From: Streptomyces thermolilacinus SPC6
GTDB lineage: Bacteria; Actinomycetota; Actinomycetes; Streptomycetales; Streptomycetaceae
Reading direction: 5' to 3'
NCBI RefSeq assembly: GCF_000478605.2
Contig: NZ_ASHX02000001.1
Location: 5,905,001-5,969,000, forward strand
Length of the DNA: 64,000 nucleotides
In this document: piece by piece, positions 8,181 to 16,116 of the stretch
How the letters are laid out: the number at the start of each line of letters is the position of its first letter
Numbering within the stretch: position 1 is the stretch's first letter
Program-made: the position numbers and the translations under genes
Notes under the pieces: model-generated
The model's input: the letters and a program-made list of their open reading frames with translations, nothing else
Database searches by the model: none
Told to the model about the DNA's origin: nothing

Positions 8181-8568
8181 CCCGGTCCCCGCGGGGGCAC
8201 GGCCGCGAAGCCGGGCGCCGGCCGCCGGCCGCCAGCCGGTACGCCGCATGCTGGGAGCCGTCGCCGGTTCCGCACGGAGCGCGGGGGTCGCGGTGGCGGT
8301 GCTCCCGCGCGGTCCACGGGCCGGGGCGTGCTGCTCGTCGCAGCTGCCCTGGGGGTTGCCTTCGCAGAGGTTGGCGGACACCGACGAGGACAACCCGGAC
8401 CGCGAGGTCCGCCCCAGCTTCCTGGGGTAGGCCTGAGGCAGCCGCGGCTGGGAAGGCGGCTCCCGGCCGCACCAGGTGATCAGGCCGACTCAGCCCCGCG
8501 TGAGTGTGGCGCCCCGCCGTCGGGCGCTCGCCCACCGGACGGGCGCACGGCCGGTTGACGTCGGGCGG
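8181..8568. other. Intergenic gap between convergent panD and aldo/keto reductase genes
   Basis: About 390 bases with no convincing gene on either strand. A short GC-rich dyad (CCCCG-CGGGG) just after the panD stop could act as a terminator. Nothing else is recognised. Confidence 0.5.
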
Positions 8569-9621
8569 TCAGGAGGCCGGGCGGTCTTCCAGCGGGTAGC
8601 GGCGGCGCATCGTCGTGATGGTGAGGGACGGGCGCTGCCAGGCGCCGTCGGGGCGGTAGAGGTCGGTGCCCGGCGGCACGATCTCGTCGATTCGGTCCAG
8701 GGCCGTGTCGTCGAGCACGAGCGATGCCCCCTTGAGCGCGTCTTCCAGCTGTTCGCGCGTACGCGGGCCGATGATCACCGACGTGACCGCCGGGTGCGCC
8801 AGGGGAAACGCCAGCGCCAGCTCGGGCAGCGTGACGCCGAGCCCGTCCGCCACGGCCACCAGCTGCTCGACCGCGTCCAGCTTCGCGAGCGTCACCGGCA
8901 GCGCGGGGTCGAACCGGTGCGGTGTCAGGGCCGCCCGGCCGCTGCCCAGGTCGATCGGCCGCCCCTTGCGGTAACGGCCGCTCAGGAAACCGGACGCCAG
9001 CGGACTCCACGTCAGCGCGCCCATTCCGAGCCGTCGCACCACCGGCAGCACGTCCGCCTCGACGCCCCGCGCCAGCAGCGAGTACGGCGGCTGCTCCGTA
9101 CGGAAGCGCATCAGCCCCCGCCGTTCGGCGACGTGGTGGGCCTCGACGATCTCGGAGGCCGGGAAGGTCGAGCAGCCGAACGCCCGGATCTTCCCGGCCC
9201 GCACCAGGTCGCCCAGCACCGACAGGGTCTCCTCCACGTCGGTCGTGTGGTCGGGCCGGTGCACCTGGTACAGGTCGATCCAGTCGGTGTCCAGCCGCCG
9301 GAGGCTGTCCTCCACTGCCCGCACGATCCAGCGGCGGGAGTTGCCGCTCCGGTTGCGGCCCTCACCCATGGGGAAGTGCGCCTTGGTGGCGAGGACCACC
9401 TCGTCCCGGCGGCCCCGCAGCGCCTTGCCGACGATGGTCTCCGACTCGCCCGCCGAGTACATGTCGGCGGTGTCCACGAAGTTGACGCCCGCGTCGAGCG
9501 CCGCGTGGAGGATGGCCGCGCATTCGTCGTGGTCGGGGTTTCCGACGGCGCCGAACATCATGGTCCCCAGGCAGAAGGCGCTGACCTCGATGCCCGTGCC
9601 GCCGAGAGCGCGATAACGCAT
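8569..9621 (-). CDS. Aldo/keto reductase
   Basis: A 350-residue NAD(P)H-dependent oxidoreductase of the aldo/keto reductase superfamily (TIM barrel, cytoplasmic). The catalytic tetrad is visible: Asp in FVDTADMY with its Tyr, Lys in VLATKAHF, and His in DLYQVHRPD. The cofactor-binding end SVIIGPRTREQLEDAL is conserved. Length and sequence fit the group reducing sugars, aldehydes or xenobiotic carbonyls, as in the 'yajO/tas-like' branch. CAAGGAG lies upstream of the ATG. It stands alone between panD and the cellulase, with no operon partner, so the substrate cannot be inferred. Confidence 0.88.
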   Translation of the reverse strand: MRYRALGGTGIEVSAFCLGTMMFGAVGNPDHDECAAILHAALDAGVNFVDTADMYSAGESETIVGKALRGRRDEVVLATKAHFPMGEGRNRSGNSRRWIVRAVEDSLRRLDTDWIDLYQVHRPDHTTDVEETLSVLGDLVRAGKIRAFGCSTFPASEIVEAHHVAERRGLMRFRTEQPPYSLLARGVEADVLPVVRRLGMGALTWSPLASGFLSGRYRKGRPIDLGSGRAALTPHRFDPALPVTLAKLDAVEQLVAVADGLGVTLPELALAFPLAHPAVTSVIIGPRTREQLEDALKGASLVLDDTALDRIDEIVPPGTDLYRPDGAWQRPSLTITTMRRRYPLEDRPAS

Positions 9622-9943
9622 GACAAAGCTCCTTGAGGGAGGGGGAGAAGCGTGCGCCGGGCGGTTGACTCCGGTCCGGCGGAGGTGACGTTAGAAGTTG
9701 GAGAGGACTCCAAGGCAAGTGCCGATTCCAGGCCCCGCGCCCGCCCGCCGGGCGCGGGCATGCCTCGGAAGGAGTCGTACGCGTGGTTCTCCCGGTCGCC
9801 CGGCGAGTCGAGCAGGATACGGATCCCAGTGACAGCCGAGTTCCGCCACCATTCCGGGCTGGACGACCCGTTCCGGTCTCTGCGCAGGCCCGACCACGTG
9901 GCCGGGGACACGCCCGCCGGGGTCAGGACCAGGCGGGCCGGGC

Positions 9944-10327
9944 GATGACGTCGACGCCCTCGATCGGATCTCGGCCTTCGCCACCCTCCCTGTCGGCATC
10001 CGCGACCGCCGGGAACGGGGTGTGGGCTACTACCCGTGCACGCACCTTGCCGCGCTGACCGACCCTGCAGCCGGCACCGCTCTTCTCGGCGGCGCCCACA
10101 GTCTGTGGTACGAGTATGTCTGCCCGCGGTTTCACCAGGCGCTCGCCGACCTGGACAGTGCCGTGGCGGCTCTCCCCGGCACGGCCAGTAGGGCGATCCG
10201 ATCCGAACTGGAGGCAGGGAAGAACGGGTCGCGGGCAGGACTCGCGGACTTCCCGGGAACTTCCTCGGAGGCGGGAGCAGTACGCGCGGGGACGGCGATG
10301 GTGGTGACCGAACGCTACGACTCGTGA
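9944..10327 (+). pseudogene. Possible decaying ORF of unknown function
   Basis: An open frame runs through 9944-10327 with protein-like stretches (DALDRISAFATLPVG, HSLWYEYVCPRFHQALADLD). It has no good start codon with a ribosome site, except a bare GTG at 10022, and a lower share of G/C in third positions than its neighbours. I do not recognise it. The surrounding 9622-10447 gap (about 830 bases) has no other supportable gene. It may be a gene remnant or a chance frame. Confidence 0.25.
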
Positions 10328-10447
10328 TCTGGGACGGCAGGGACTACCTGGACCGCGATGTCCGCCTCAGCTCTCTGGCTGACCGAGCCGGTCAGGACCG
10401 ACGTTGTGCGGCGGTGGCCCGGCGCCGCCGGGCCACCGGAGCGGATG

Positions 10448-11413
10448 TCAGTAGCCGTAGACCATTCTGTAGGCGACCTCCGGGAGGAACTGTCCGGCCG
10501 AGGAGCCGGAGCCGACGCCGCAGTTGCCGTCGGACTCGCCCGGCACCTTGATCCACAGCAGCATCTCGGCGCCGCCACCCAGCTGAGTGGGAGTGCCGAT
10601 GCGGCGGCCCGCGGGGTTGCACCACTCGCCGTTGGAGCCGTTGCCGTTGCGGCTGGTGTCGATGACGAACGGCTTCGTGTAGCCGTAGCGGTCGGCCAGT
10701 TCGCTGTTGACGGCGTTGCCGTAGGCGCTGCTCTGGGCGGTGGTGTAGTAGTTCGACACGTTGAGGGAGAAACCGTGGGCCTGGCGGAGCCCGGCTTCGT
10801 GGAGGCGCTGGGCCATCGTCGCCGCGTTCACCCAGCCGGGGTTGCCCGCGTCGAGGTAGACCCAGGTGTTGGGCGCCTGGCGGTTGAATTCGGCGAGGGC
10901 GCCGCTGAGCATGCCCTGGCGTTCCCGGATCTGGTTCTGGTTCAGGCAGCCGTAGTCCGCGAGGGAGTCGGGTTCGAGGACGACGAGGGCCGGGCGGTTG
11001 GCGATCCCCCCGGCGAACTGCGCGATCCAGGTCGCGTAGGCGGAGGGCGACGAGGCTCCGCCTCCGGAGTGCCCGCCGCACGAGTCCCGGAGGTGGATGT
11101 TGTAGGCGACCAGGACGGGCAGCTTGTCCGCGTGGTCCGCCGCCCCGGTGTACGCACCCGTGGCGGTGCCGATGGTGCCGCTCCAGGCGCCGAACCAGCG
11201 GGCCGTGGGCGTGTTGGCCACGGACGCGTTGATGGCGGGGGCCCGGCCGTCAGCCGGGTTGGCGGCGACCCACTGCTTCGCGCTGGAGTGGGGGTCGACG
11301 TAGAAGCCGCTGGTCATGGTGGTGGGGTCCGCCGCGTGGGCGGGCGGTGCGACGGCGAGCGCGAGTGGCAGCGCGGCGAGGGAGGCGACGAGGGCGCGGA
11401 TGGTGTGGCGCAT
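10448..11413 (-). CDS. Secreted endo-1,4-beta-glucanase, glycoside hydrolase family 6
   Basis: A 321-residue secreted cellulase. A Sec signal peptide ends at about residue 27 (VAPPAHA). The rest is one GH6 catalytic domain hydrolysing beta-1,4-glucan with inversion. Signature parts are VLVAYNIHLRDSCGGHSGGG with a catalytic Asp, VVLEPDSLADYGC with the proton-donor Asp, and WIKVPGESDG near the C terminus. No carbohydrate-binding module is present, unlike many Streptomyces GH6 enzymes. The ATG at 11413 follows a GAGG site. I saw no clear CebR-type operator in the upstream gap (11414-11708). It sits beside a xylanase, so both belong to extracellular plant-wall breakdown. Confidence 0.92.
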   Translation of the reverse strand: MRHTIRALVASLAALPLALAVAPPAHAADPTTMTSGFYVDPHSSAKQWVAANPADGRAPAINASVANTPTARWFGAWSGTIGTATGAYTGAADHADKLPVLVAYNIHLRDSCGGHSGGGASSPSAYATWIAQFAGGIANRPALVVLEPDSLADYGCLNQNQIRERQGMLSGALAEFNRQAPNTWVYLDAGNPGWVNAATMAQRLHEAGLRQAHGFSLNVSNYYTTAQSSAYGNAVNSELADRYGYTKPFVIDTSRNGNGSNGEWCNPAGRRIGTPTQLGGGAEMLLWIKVPGESDGNCGVGSGSSAGQFLPEVAYRMVYGY

Positions 11414-11708
11414 GGCTGTACCTCGGTTTCCTGACGGCGGACGCGTCGTGTGGTCCCGTCCCGAGCGGGCGACGCGGTGAGGACGTGCGTGGTATGAGAT
11501 CGTCGGGCGCCGGCGCACCGCTACGCCGCCCCGCAGCGCCCCGGAGCGCGCAGCGCGCAGCGCTCAGGGGCGCCAGGCGCCGTGAACGGGCGGCTCAGAC
11601 GTTCCGCGGAGGTGCGTACGGCGCGGGACGAGGCGCCGGAGGAGGCTCCTCGAAGGGGGGCCAGGATCATCCCGGCCCCCTCCATGGTGCCGGTGCCACC
11701 GCACCGGA

Positions 11709-13151
11709 TCAGGTGCGGGTCCAGCGCTGGTTGGCGCCGTTCCAGCAGGAGTAGAGCTGGATCTGGGTGCCGTTGGCGGTGCCGTTGGCGACGGCGTCGA
11801 GGCAGAGGCCGGACTGGACTCCGACGATGGAACCGTCGGAGTTACGCCACTTCTGGTTGTCTCCGCCCCAGCAGCTGTAGATCTGCACCCTGGCGCCGTT
11901 GCCGGTGCCTGCGGCGTCCAGGCACTTGTCCCCGTAGACCCGCAGCTCGCCTGTGGCGGTGTGGGTCCACTGCTGGTTGGCGCGGTTGTTGCAGTCCCAC
12001 AGCTGGACCTGGGTGCCGTCGGCCGTACTGGCTCCGGGCACGTCCAGGCAGCGGCCCGAGGCGATTCCCTTGATCTGTCCGGAGCCGGGGGGCGGCGTCG
12101 GAGTGGGGGTGGGGCCGGGGGAGACGGCGTTGAGCGCGTTGAGGACGGAGGTGTAGGCGGGCTTCTTGCTGCCGTCGCCGTTGAACAGCAGCGGCGTCTG
12201 CTCGGCTCGCCAGGAGTCGGTGTCCCGCACGCCCCAGACGGTGATGCCGAGGCAGCGCGGGACGGCCAGGCAGTCGTTGGTCACGTTGGCGTAGGTCGTG
12301 GGGGAGGCGCCCTGGATGTCGAGTTCCGTGATGGCCACGTCGACGCCGAGGGCGGCGAAGCTCTGCAAGGTGGTGCGGAAGTTGCTGTCGTACGGGCTGC
12401 CGCTGTTGAAGTGCGCCTGGAAGCCGACGCAGTCGATGGGCACGCCGCGCTGCTTGAAGTCCCGGACCATGGCGTACATGGCCTGCGTCTTGGCCCAGTT
12501 CCAGTTCTCGACGTTGTAGTCGTTGTAGCAGAGCTTGGCGGCCGGGTCCGCGGCGCGCGCGGTGCGGAAGGCGACCTCGATCCAGTCGTTGCCGGTGCGT
12601 TGCAGGTTGGAGTCGCGCCGGGCTCCCGAGGTGCCGTCGGCGAACGCCTCGTTCACGACGTCCCACTGCGCGATCTTGCCCTTGTAGTGGGCCATCACGC
12701 CGTTGATGTGGTTGATCATCGCCTGGCGCAACGCGCTGCCGCTGAGGTTCTGCATCCAGCCGGGCTGCTGGGAGTGCCAGGCCAGGGTGTGGCCGCGCAC
12801 CTGCTTGCCGTTCTGTACGGCCCAGTTGTAGACGCGGTCTGCGGCGGTGAAGTTGAACTGGCCCTGCTGCGGCTCGGTGGCGTCGATCTTCATCTCGTTC
12901 TCGGCCGTCACCGAGTCGAACTCGCGGGCGGCGATCGTCGTGTACGTCGAGTCGCCGAGCTTGCCCGAGGCGATGGCGGTGCCGAAGTAGCGGCCGCTCT
13001 GGGCCGCCGCGCGACCGAGCGTGCTCTCGGCGGCCTGGGAGTCCGGCGCCACCAGGACGGTGGCCGAACCGAGGACGCCGACGATCAGTGCCGCGCACAG
13101 GCCGCCGATTTTTCTGCGGAGCCTGGGCGGTCGAACGATAGGGGAGCGCAT
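11709..13151 (-). CDS. xlnA: Secreted endo-1,4-beta-xylanase, GH10 plus CBM13
   Basis: A 480-residue protein whose architecture and length match Streptomyces lividans XlnA. It has a long arginine-rich signal peptide (about residues 1-41), a GH10 domain (about 45-345), a Pro/Thr linker (SPGPTPTPTPPPGSG) and a three-lobed ricin-type CBM13 with repeated NQQW/NQKW/NQRW motifs. The acid/base Glu is in WDVVNEAF and the nucleophile Glu in ITELDIQG. The enzyme cuts internal xylan bonds outside the cell. The ATG at 13151 has GGAGG upstream. The promoter region contains TTTCGAA repeats near 13351. Confidence 0.95.
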   Translation of the reverse strand: MRSPIVRPPRLRRKIGGLCAALIVGVLGSATVLVAPDSQAAESTLGRAAAQSGRYFGTAIASGKLGDSTYTTIAAREFDSVTAENEMKIDATEPQQGQFNFTAADRVYNWAVQNGKQVRGHTLAWHSQQPGWMQNLSGSALRQAMINHINGVMAHYKGKIAQWDVVNEAFADGTSGARRDSNLQRTGNDWIEVAFRTARAADPAAKLCYNDYNVENWNWAKTQAMYAMVRDFKQRGVPIDCVGFQAHFNSGSPYDSNFRTTLQSFAALGVDVAITELDIQGASPTTYANVTNDCLAVPRCLGITVWGVRDTDSWRAEQTPLLFNGDGSKKPAYTSVLNALNAVSPGPTPTPTPPPGSGQIKGIASGRCLDVPGASTADGTQVQLWDCNNRANQQWTHTATGELRVYGDKCLDAAGTGNGARVQIYSCWGGDNQKWRNSDGSIVGVQSGLCLDAVANGTANGTQIQLYSCWNGANQRWTRT

Positions 13152-13350
13152 GGCTGAGCCTCCAGGGCGGAAATCACGGAAGGGTGCGAGCGCGGCAGAA
13201 GGAATTCGCGTCTGCGCTGTCCGCGCCCCCACGAAAGGAGTGCGTGCCGGCAGGGCGTGGCGATTCGAGACCGGCACCGTGGCACGACAGTGGAGAAGTA
13301 CCACCGCCTCGGGATTCAGTCTGGGAAGAACGGCGTGAGCATGTCAATGA

Positions 13351-13368
13351 TTTCGAAGGAGTTTCGAA
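13351..13368. promoter_or_regulatory. Duplicated TTTCGAA element upstream of xlnA
   Basis: Two TTTCGAA boxes 4 bases apart (13351-13357 and 13362-13368) form an interrupted CGAA...TTCG dyad about 200 bases upstream of the xylanase start. CGAA-type inverted repeats are known regulatory sites of Streptomyces xylanase genes. The likely binder is the LacI repressor encoded at 14170-15195 (inference). Confidence 0.4.
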
Positions 13369-13407
13369 TTCCCGCCACTCGGAGAGAGGCCGGAAGAGGA
13401 ATCAGTG

Positions 13408-13447
13408 GGCGCCTTCCGCGTCGAAATCTTTCGACGCGGAAGGCGCC
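13408..13447. repeat. Perfect 19-bp inverted repeat with CGAAA-TC-TTTCG core
   Basis: Arms GGCGCCTTCCGCGTCGAAA (13408-13426) and its exact reverse complement (13429-13447) flank only two bases. A 2-base loop is too tight for a full RNA hairpin, but the stem could still act as a terminator of the former minus-strand operon. Its centre also matches the CGAAA-N2-TTTCG operator-like motif seen at 15378. Confidence 0.7.
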
Positions 13448-13649
13448 TGCGGAACATCAGCCATTGAGGCGTCCGAATCTTTTCGTTGGGGCGGGCGCGT
13501 AGAAATCCAGGCCCGGTCCGGGAGTTTCTTACCGAATGTTCCCCAGGACGAGCGCCCCTCCGAGCGAGTCTCCGGGGCGTTGGCACGTTGCGGGCGCCGC
13601 CCGCCGACGTTACCGCCGTCACGGCGGTCCGCGCCGATGCGGGTACGTG

Positions 13650-13815
13650 ATGTCGAACCATGCGGAGAGCGCCCGGCGCGGAGCTGGAGGCTGAGAGCGC
13701 CGCCGGTGGTCCGGAACGGTGCGCGCGGGCTGCGCAGGGTGCTCCAGTCCGCCGAGAGGGCGGTGAAGTCGTCGTGGACGGAAGCGGGCCCACCGAACTC
13801 CAGACGGTGTGCCCG
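13650..13815 (-). pseudogene. Remnant of GH43-type beta-xylosidase C-terminal domain
   Basis: On the minus strand this stretch reads EFGGPASVHDDFTALSADW and then STLRSPRAPF, LSLQLRAGRSPHG. This resembles the concanavalin-like C-terminal domain of GH43 beta-xylosidases (pattern DDF...W.TLR.P...L.L.G). No catalytic beta-propeller of GH43 precedes it; instead it directly follows a GH3 fragment. It is a broken piece left by deletion. The family assignment is moderate because only about 50 residues remain. Confidence 0.5.
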
Positions 13816-13827
13816 CCGAGCCTTGGA

Positions 13828-14172
13828 GCGCACGGTCAGGCACTCCTCGTGAGCGGCGGCCGGAACCCGAAGCGACTTGATCCGACCCCCGCCGCTGCTG
13901 CGAGGCGAGGCGCTCCGTCCCGGCTTCCGCGGTGACCGGGGCGGTGCCGTACGCCCGGGGTGAGCTGGCCGAGCCCGTGGGCGAGGATGTCGTCGAGACC
14001 GGGCGCCGGTTCACCGACGTCGTCCTCCATCGGCACGGCGGGTGCTCCCGGCTCCGAGGGCAGCGCCCAGTATCCGCGAGTTGCCTCGCCTTCTCCGCGA
14101 GGGTCATCCTTCCCAGCAGATCGACGACGCGCACGGGCGCGGGGAGACGGGGGTCGCGCCAGGGCCCGTTCA
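13828..14172 (-). pseudogene. Frameshifted N-terminal remnant of GH3 beta-glycosidase (BxlA-like)
   Basis: Reading from 14172 downward, the beginning of a GH3 enzyme is recognisable across different frames: PWRDPRLPAPVRVVDLLGRM and TLAEKARQL, then LDDILAHGLGQLT, then RAYGTAPVTAEAGTERLA, and VPAAAHEECLT at about 13830-13870. Intact BxlA-like beta-xylosidases have these same elements in this order in one frame. At least two frameshifts are needed and the sequence stops at the HEECLT motif, so more than 80 percent of the gene is missing. It overlaps the LacI stop, consistent with an old repressor-xylosidase operon. Confidence 0.7.
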
Positions 14173-15195
14173 AGGGTTCCCCCAGGGACGAGGCGGGGCG
14201 GTGGAGAGCCGGACCTTGAGTTCGGTCGAGAGCTCCATCCGCGGGCTGACCAGGGGCTGGCCGTCCAGAAGCTGGAACAGGGTGCGGGCCGCGACCCGCC
14301 CCATCTCCTCCAGCGGCTGACGCACCGTCGTCAGCGGCGGTGACAGCCAGTCGCACATCGGCAGGTCGTCGAAGCCCACCACGCTGAGGTCCTGCGGGAT
14401 GCTCAGGCCGCACTGCCGGGCGGCTTCGTACACACCCATCGCCTGCTGGTCGCTACCGGCGAAGACGGCCGTCGGCGGCTCCGGGAGGGCGAGCAGCGCC
14501 TGGGCGCAACGGAATCCGCCCTCGTGCTGGAAGTCGCCGAACCGGATCAGATCGCGGTTCACCTCGATCCCGGCCCGCTCCAGGGCGGCCCGGTACCCGT
14601 CGATGCGGGCCTGGCTGCAGAGCATCTCCTTGCGCCCGCCGATCGCGGCGATCCGGCGGTGCCCCAGCTCCAGCAGGTGCTCGGTGGCCGCGAGGCCGCC
14701 CGCCCAGTTGGTCGCACCGACGCTCGGCACGCCGCCGCCCGGCAGGTCGATCGGGTCGATGACGACCAGCGCCGCCCCGGTCCGCTCGACCTGGGCGCGC
14801 TGGGCGCGGGTGACCGAGGCGGTGACGAGAATGACGCCGTCGCTGTGGTGCAGGGCCGGGAGCGCGGTCCAACTGGACGACGCGGCCTCGCCCGGCGGGA
14901 CGAGCGACACGACGGTGCCGACGCTCCGCTGGGCGCACTCGGCCTCGACACCGCGCAGGATCTCCACCGCCCACGCGCTGTCCAGACCACCGATGATCAG
15001 GTCGATGAGACCCGATCTGCGGGCTCTGCCCTGTCGGCCGGGCGGGAGGTAGTTGTGCGCCTGCAGCAGACCCTCGATGCGCTCGCGCGTCGCGGGGGCC
15101 ACATCGGAGCGGCCGTTGACCACCTTGGACACGGTGGCCTGCGAGACCCCTGCCTCCGCGGCGATGACGGCCAGGGTCGGGCGCTGCTCGCTCAA
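14170..15195 (-). CDS. LacI-family transcriptional repressor (probable xylan/xylo-oligosaccharide regulator)
   Basis: A 341-residue LacI/GalR regulator. The N-terminal helix-turn-helix and hinge are clear (TLAVIAAEAGVSQATVSKVV, then NGRSDVAPATRERI). The periplasmic-binding-like sensor domain ends with SVVGFDDLPMCDWLSPPLTT. The TTG at 15195 is preferred because GGGAGAG lies 5 bases upstream. It faces a remnant of a solute-binding lipoprotein gene across a CGAAA-N2-TTTCG palindrome and is followed by a GH3 remnant, the BxlR-like arrangement. It may still control the xylanase at 11709 and arabinofuranosidase at 16117. Confidence 0.88.
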   Translation of the reverse strand: MSEQRPTLAVIAAEAGVSQATVSKVVNGRSDVAPATRERIEGLLQAHNYLPPGRQGRARRSGLIDLIIGGLDSAWAVEILRGVEAECAQRSVGTVVSLVPPGEAASSSWTALPALHHSDGVILVTASVTRAQRAQVERTGAALVVIDPIDLPGGGVPSVGATNWAGGLAATEHLLELGHRRIAAIGGRKEMLCSQARIDGYRAALERAGIEVNRDLIRFGDFQHEGGFRCAQALLALPEPPTAVFAGSDQQAMGVYEAARQCGLSIPQDLSVVGFDDLPMCDWLSPPLTTVRQPLEEMGRVAARTLFQLLDGQPLVSPRMELSTELKVRLSTAPPRPWGNP

Positions 15196-15377
15196 TTTCT
15201 CTCCCTGTGCGGACACCTTGGGCTGCGATAGGTATCGCAAACTTTCGACGAGTTTCCGGGGGCTCGAACCAGCTGTCAACCTCACAGCAGGCCTGACGCG
15301 TCAGCATTCTGGGGCGAGGTCTTGACCCGCAAGCCGCGCGTTCCTAGTTTGTGGCAGCGCTGAGTTCGAGAGTGTTT

Positions 15378-15389
15378 CGAAATGTTTCG
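15378..15389. promoter_or_regulatory. Operator-like palindrome CGAAATGTTTCG
   Basis: The perfect dyad CGAAA-TG-TTTCG lies between the LacI gene and the broken lipoprotein gene. It resembles the xylanase-gene palindrome CGAAACTTTCG described in Streptomyces and the CGAA-N-TTCG site of BxlR. A second copy of the core is at 13422-13433. A related half-site, AAACTTTCG, occurs at about 15239, near the LacI start. Confidence 0.5.
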
Positions 15390-15427
15390 GGCGCGGCGCG
15401 AACCGGCACCCCACCCCGGAGGTCCCC

Positions 15428-16110
15428 ATGGCCGGCACCCTCCCGAGCCGACGAAGGTTCCTGGCGCCCTCGGGCTCGACCGCCCTCTCCGTCTCCCCCA
15501 CCGCAGCCTGCGGCGCCGACGAACCGGAGGGCGGGACGGGGGCCGGGGGCATGGTGTCCTTCGCGTGCTGGAGCATCGCCGCGACCGAGCCCGGCAAGTC
15601 CCTCTTCCCGGAGATCTCCGGGACGTTCACGGTCGCTCGATGCTCACGGAGCGGCTCCCGGACCTCGTGCACCCGCGCACGCAAGCCGTCGAGGGCCCGA
15701 CCGTCGCGGGCGCGGTGTGCCAGTACAGGTACGGCTCCGGGGCCCGGTACCCGCGCGACCGGCTCGCGACCGGGGCCCCGGGCCGACCCCGAATCGCGCG
15801 GTGCGTCACGGACTGGTACCGCGACGACGCGTACGACGCCGTGCTCTGGCGCGGAACCCGGCGGAGCGAGGGCGGTGGGCCGGCCTTGGGCCACGGCATC
15901 CACCCAGATGGATCCGATGCTGGACGGGCTCGGCGCCTGGACCGGGGACCCCTCCCACCTCGATCACGGCGAGGCGTCGCGGCCGGAACGCCCGCGGGTC
16001 CCGCTCCACGGCCTGTGCGGCCTTCTCCAGCCCTGTCCCGTCCCCGCCCTCCCGGCGTGGCCGCCGCACGGTTCGTCCCCGTCACCGCACCCCCGACTCC
16101 CGAAGGAGCT
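15428..16110 (+). pseudogene. Remnant of sugar ABC solute-binding lipoprotein gene (BxlE-like)
   Basis: After a good GGAGGT site comes an ATG and a twin-arginine lipoprotein leader (SRRRFLAPSGSTALSVSPTA, lipobox cysteine in TAACG). A mature start, VSFACWSIAATEPGKSLFPE, is typical of sugar-binding proteins. After about 75 codons the frame loses protein character, turning into Arg/Pro/Ser-rich shadow sequence, although it stays open to 16117. Short peptides in other frames (VTDWYRDDAYDAVLW) may be further debris. No permease genes remain. The operator-like palindrome and ribosome site show that this was once the first gene of a regulated uptake operon. Confidence 0.6.
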
Positions 16111-16116
16111 GTTCTG

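Noticed and set aside
11414..11708. CebR-type operator upstream of the GH6 cellulase
   Set aside because: GC-rich partial repeats (GCGCGCAGCGCG) are present but no TGGGAGCGCTCCCA-like site.
13379..13480. Possible insertion-sequence end or transposon terminal repeat because of the 19-bp palindrome
   Set aside because: No transposase, no second copy in inverted orientation and no target duplication; a terminator or operator explains it better.
15382..16116. N-terminal extension of the arabinofuranosidase (735-residue frame)
   Set aside because: A signal peptide starts at 16117 after a good ribosome site, so the extension would be incompatible with export.
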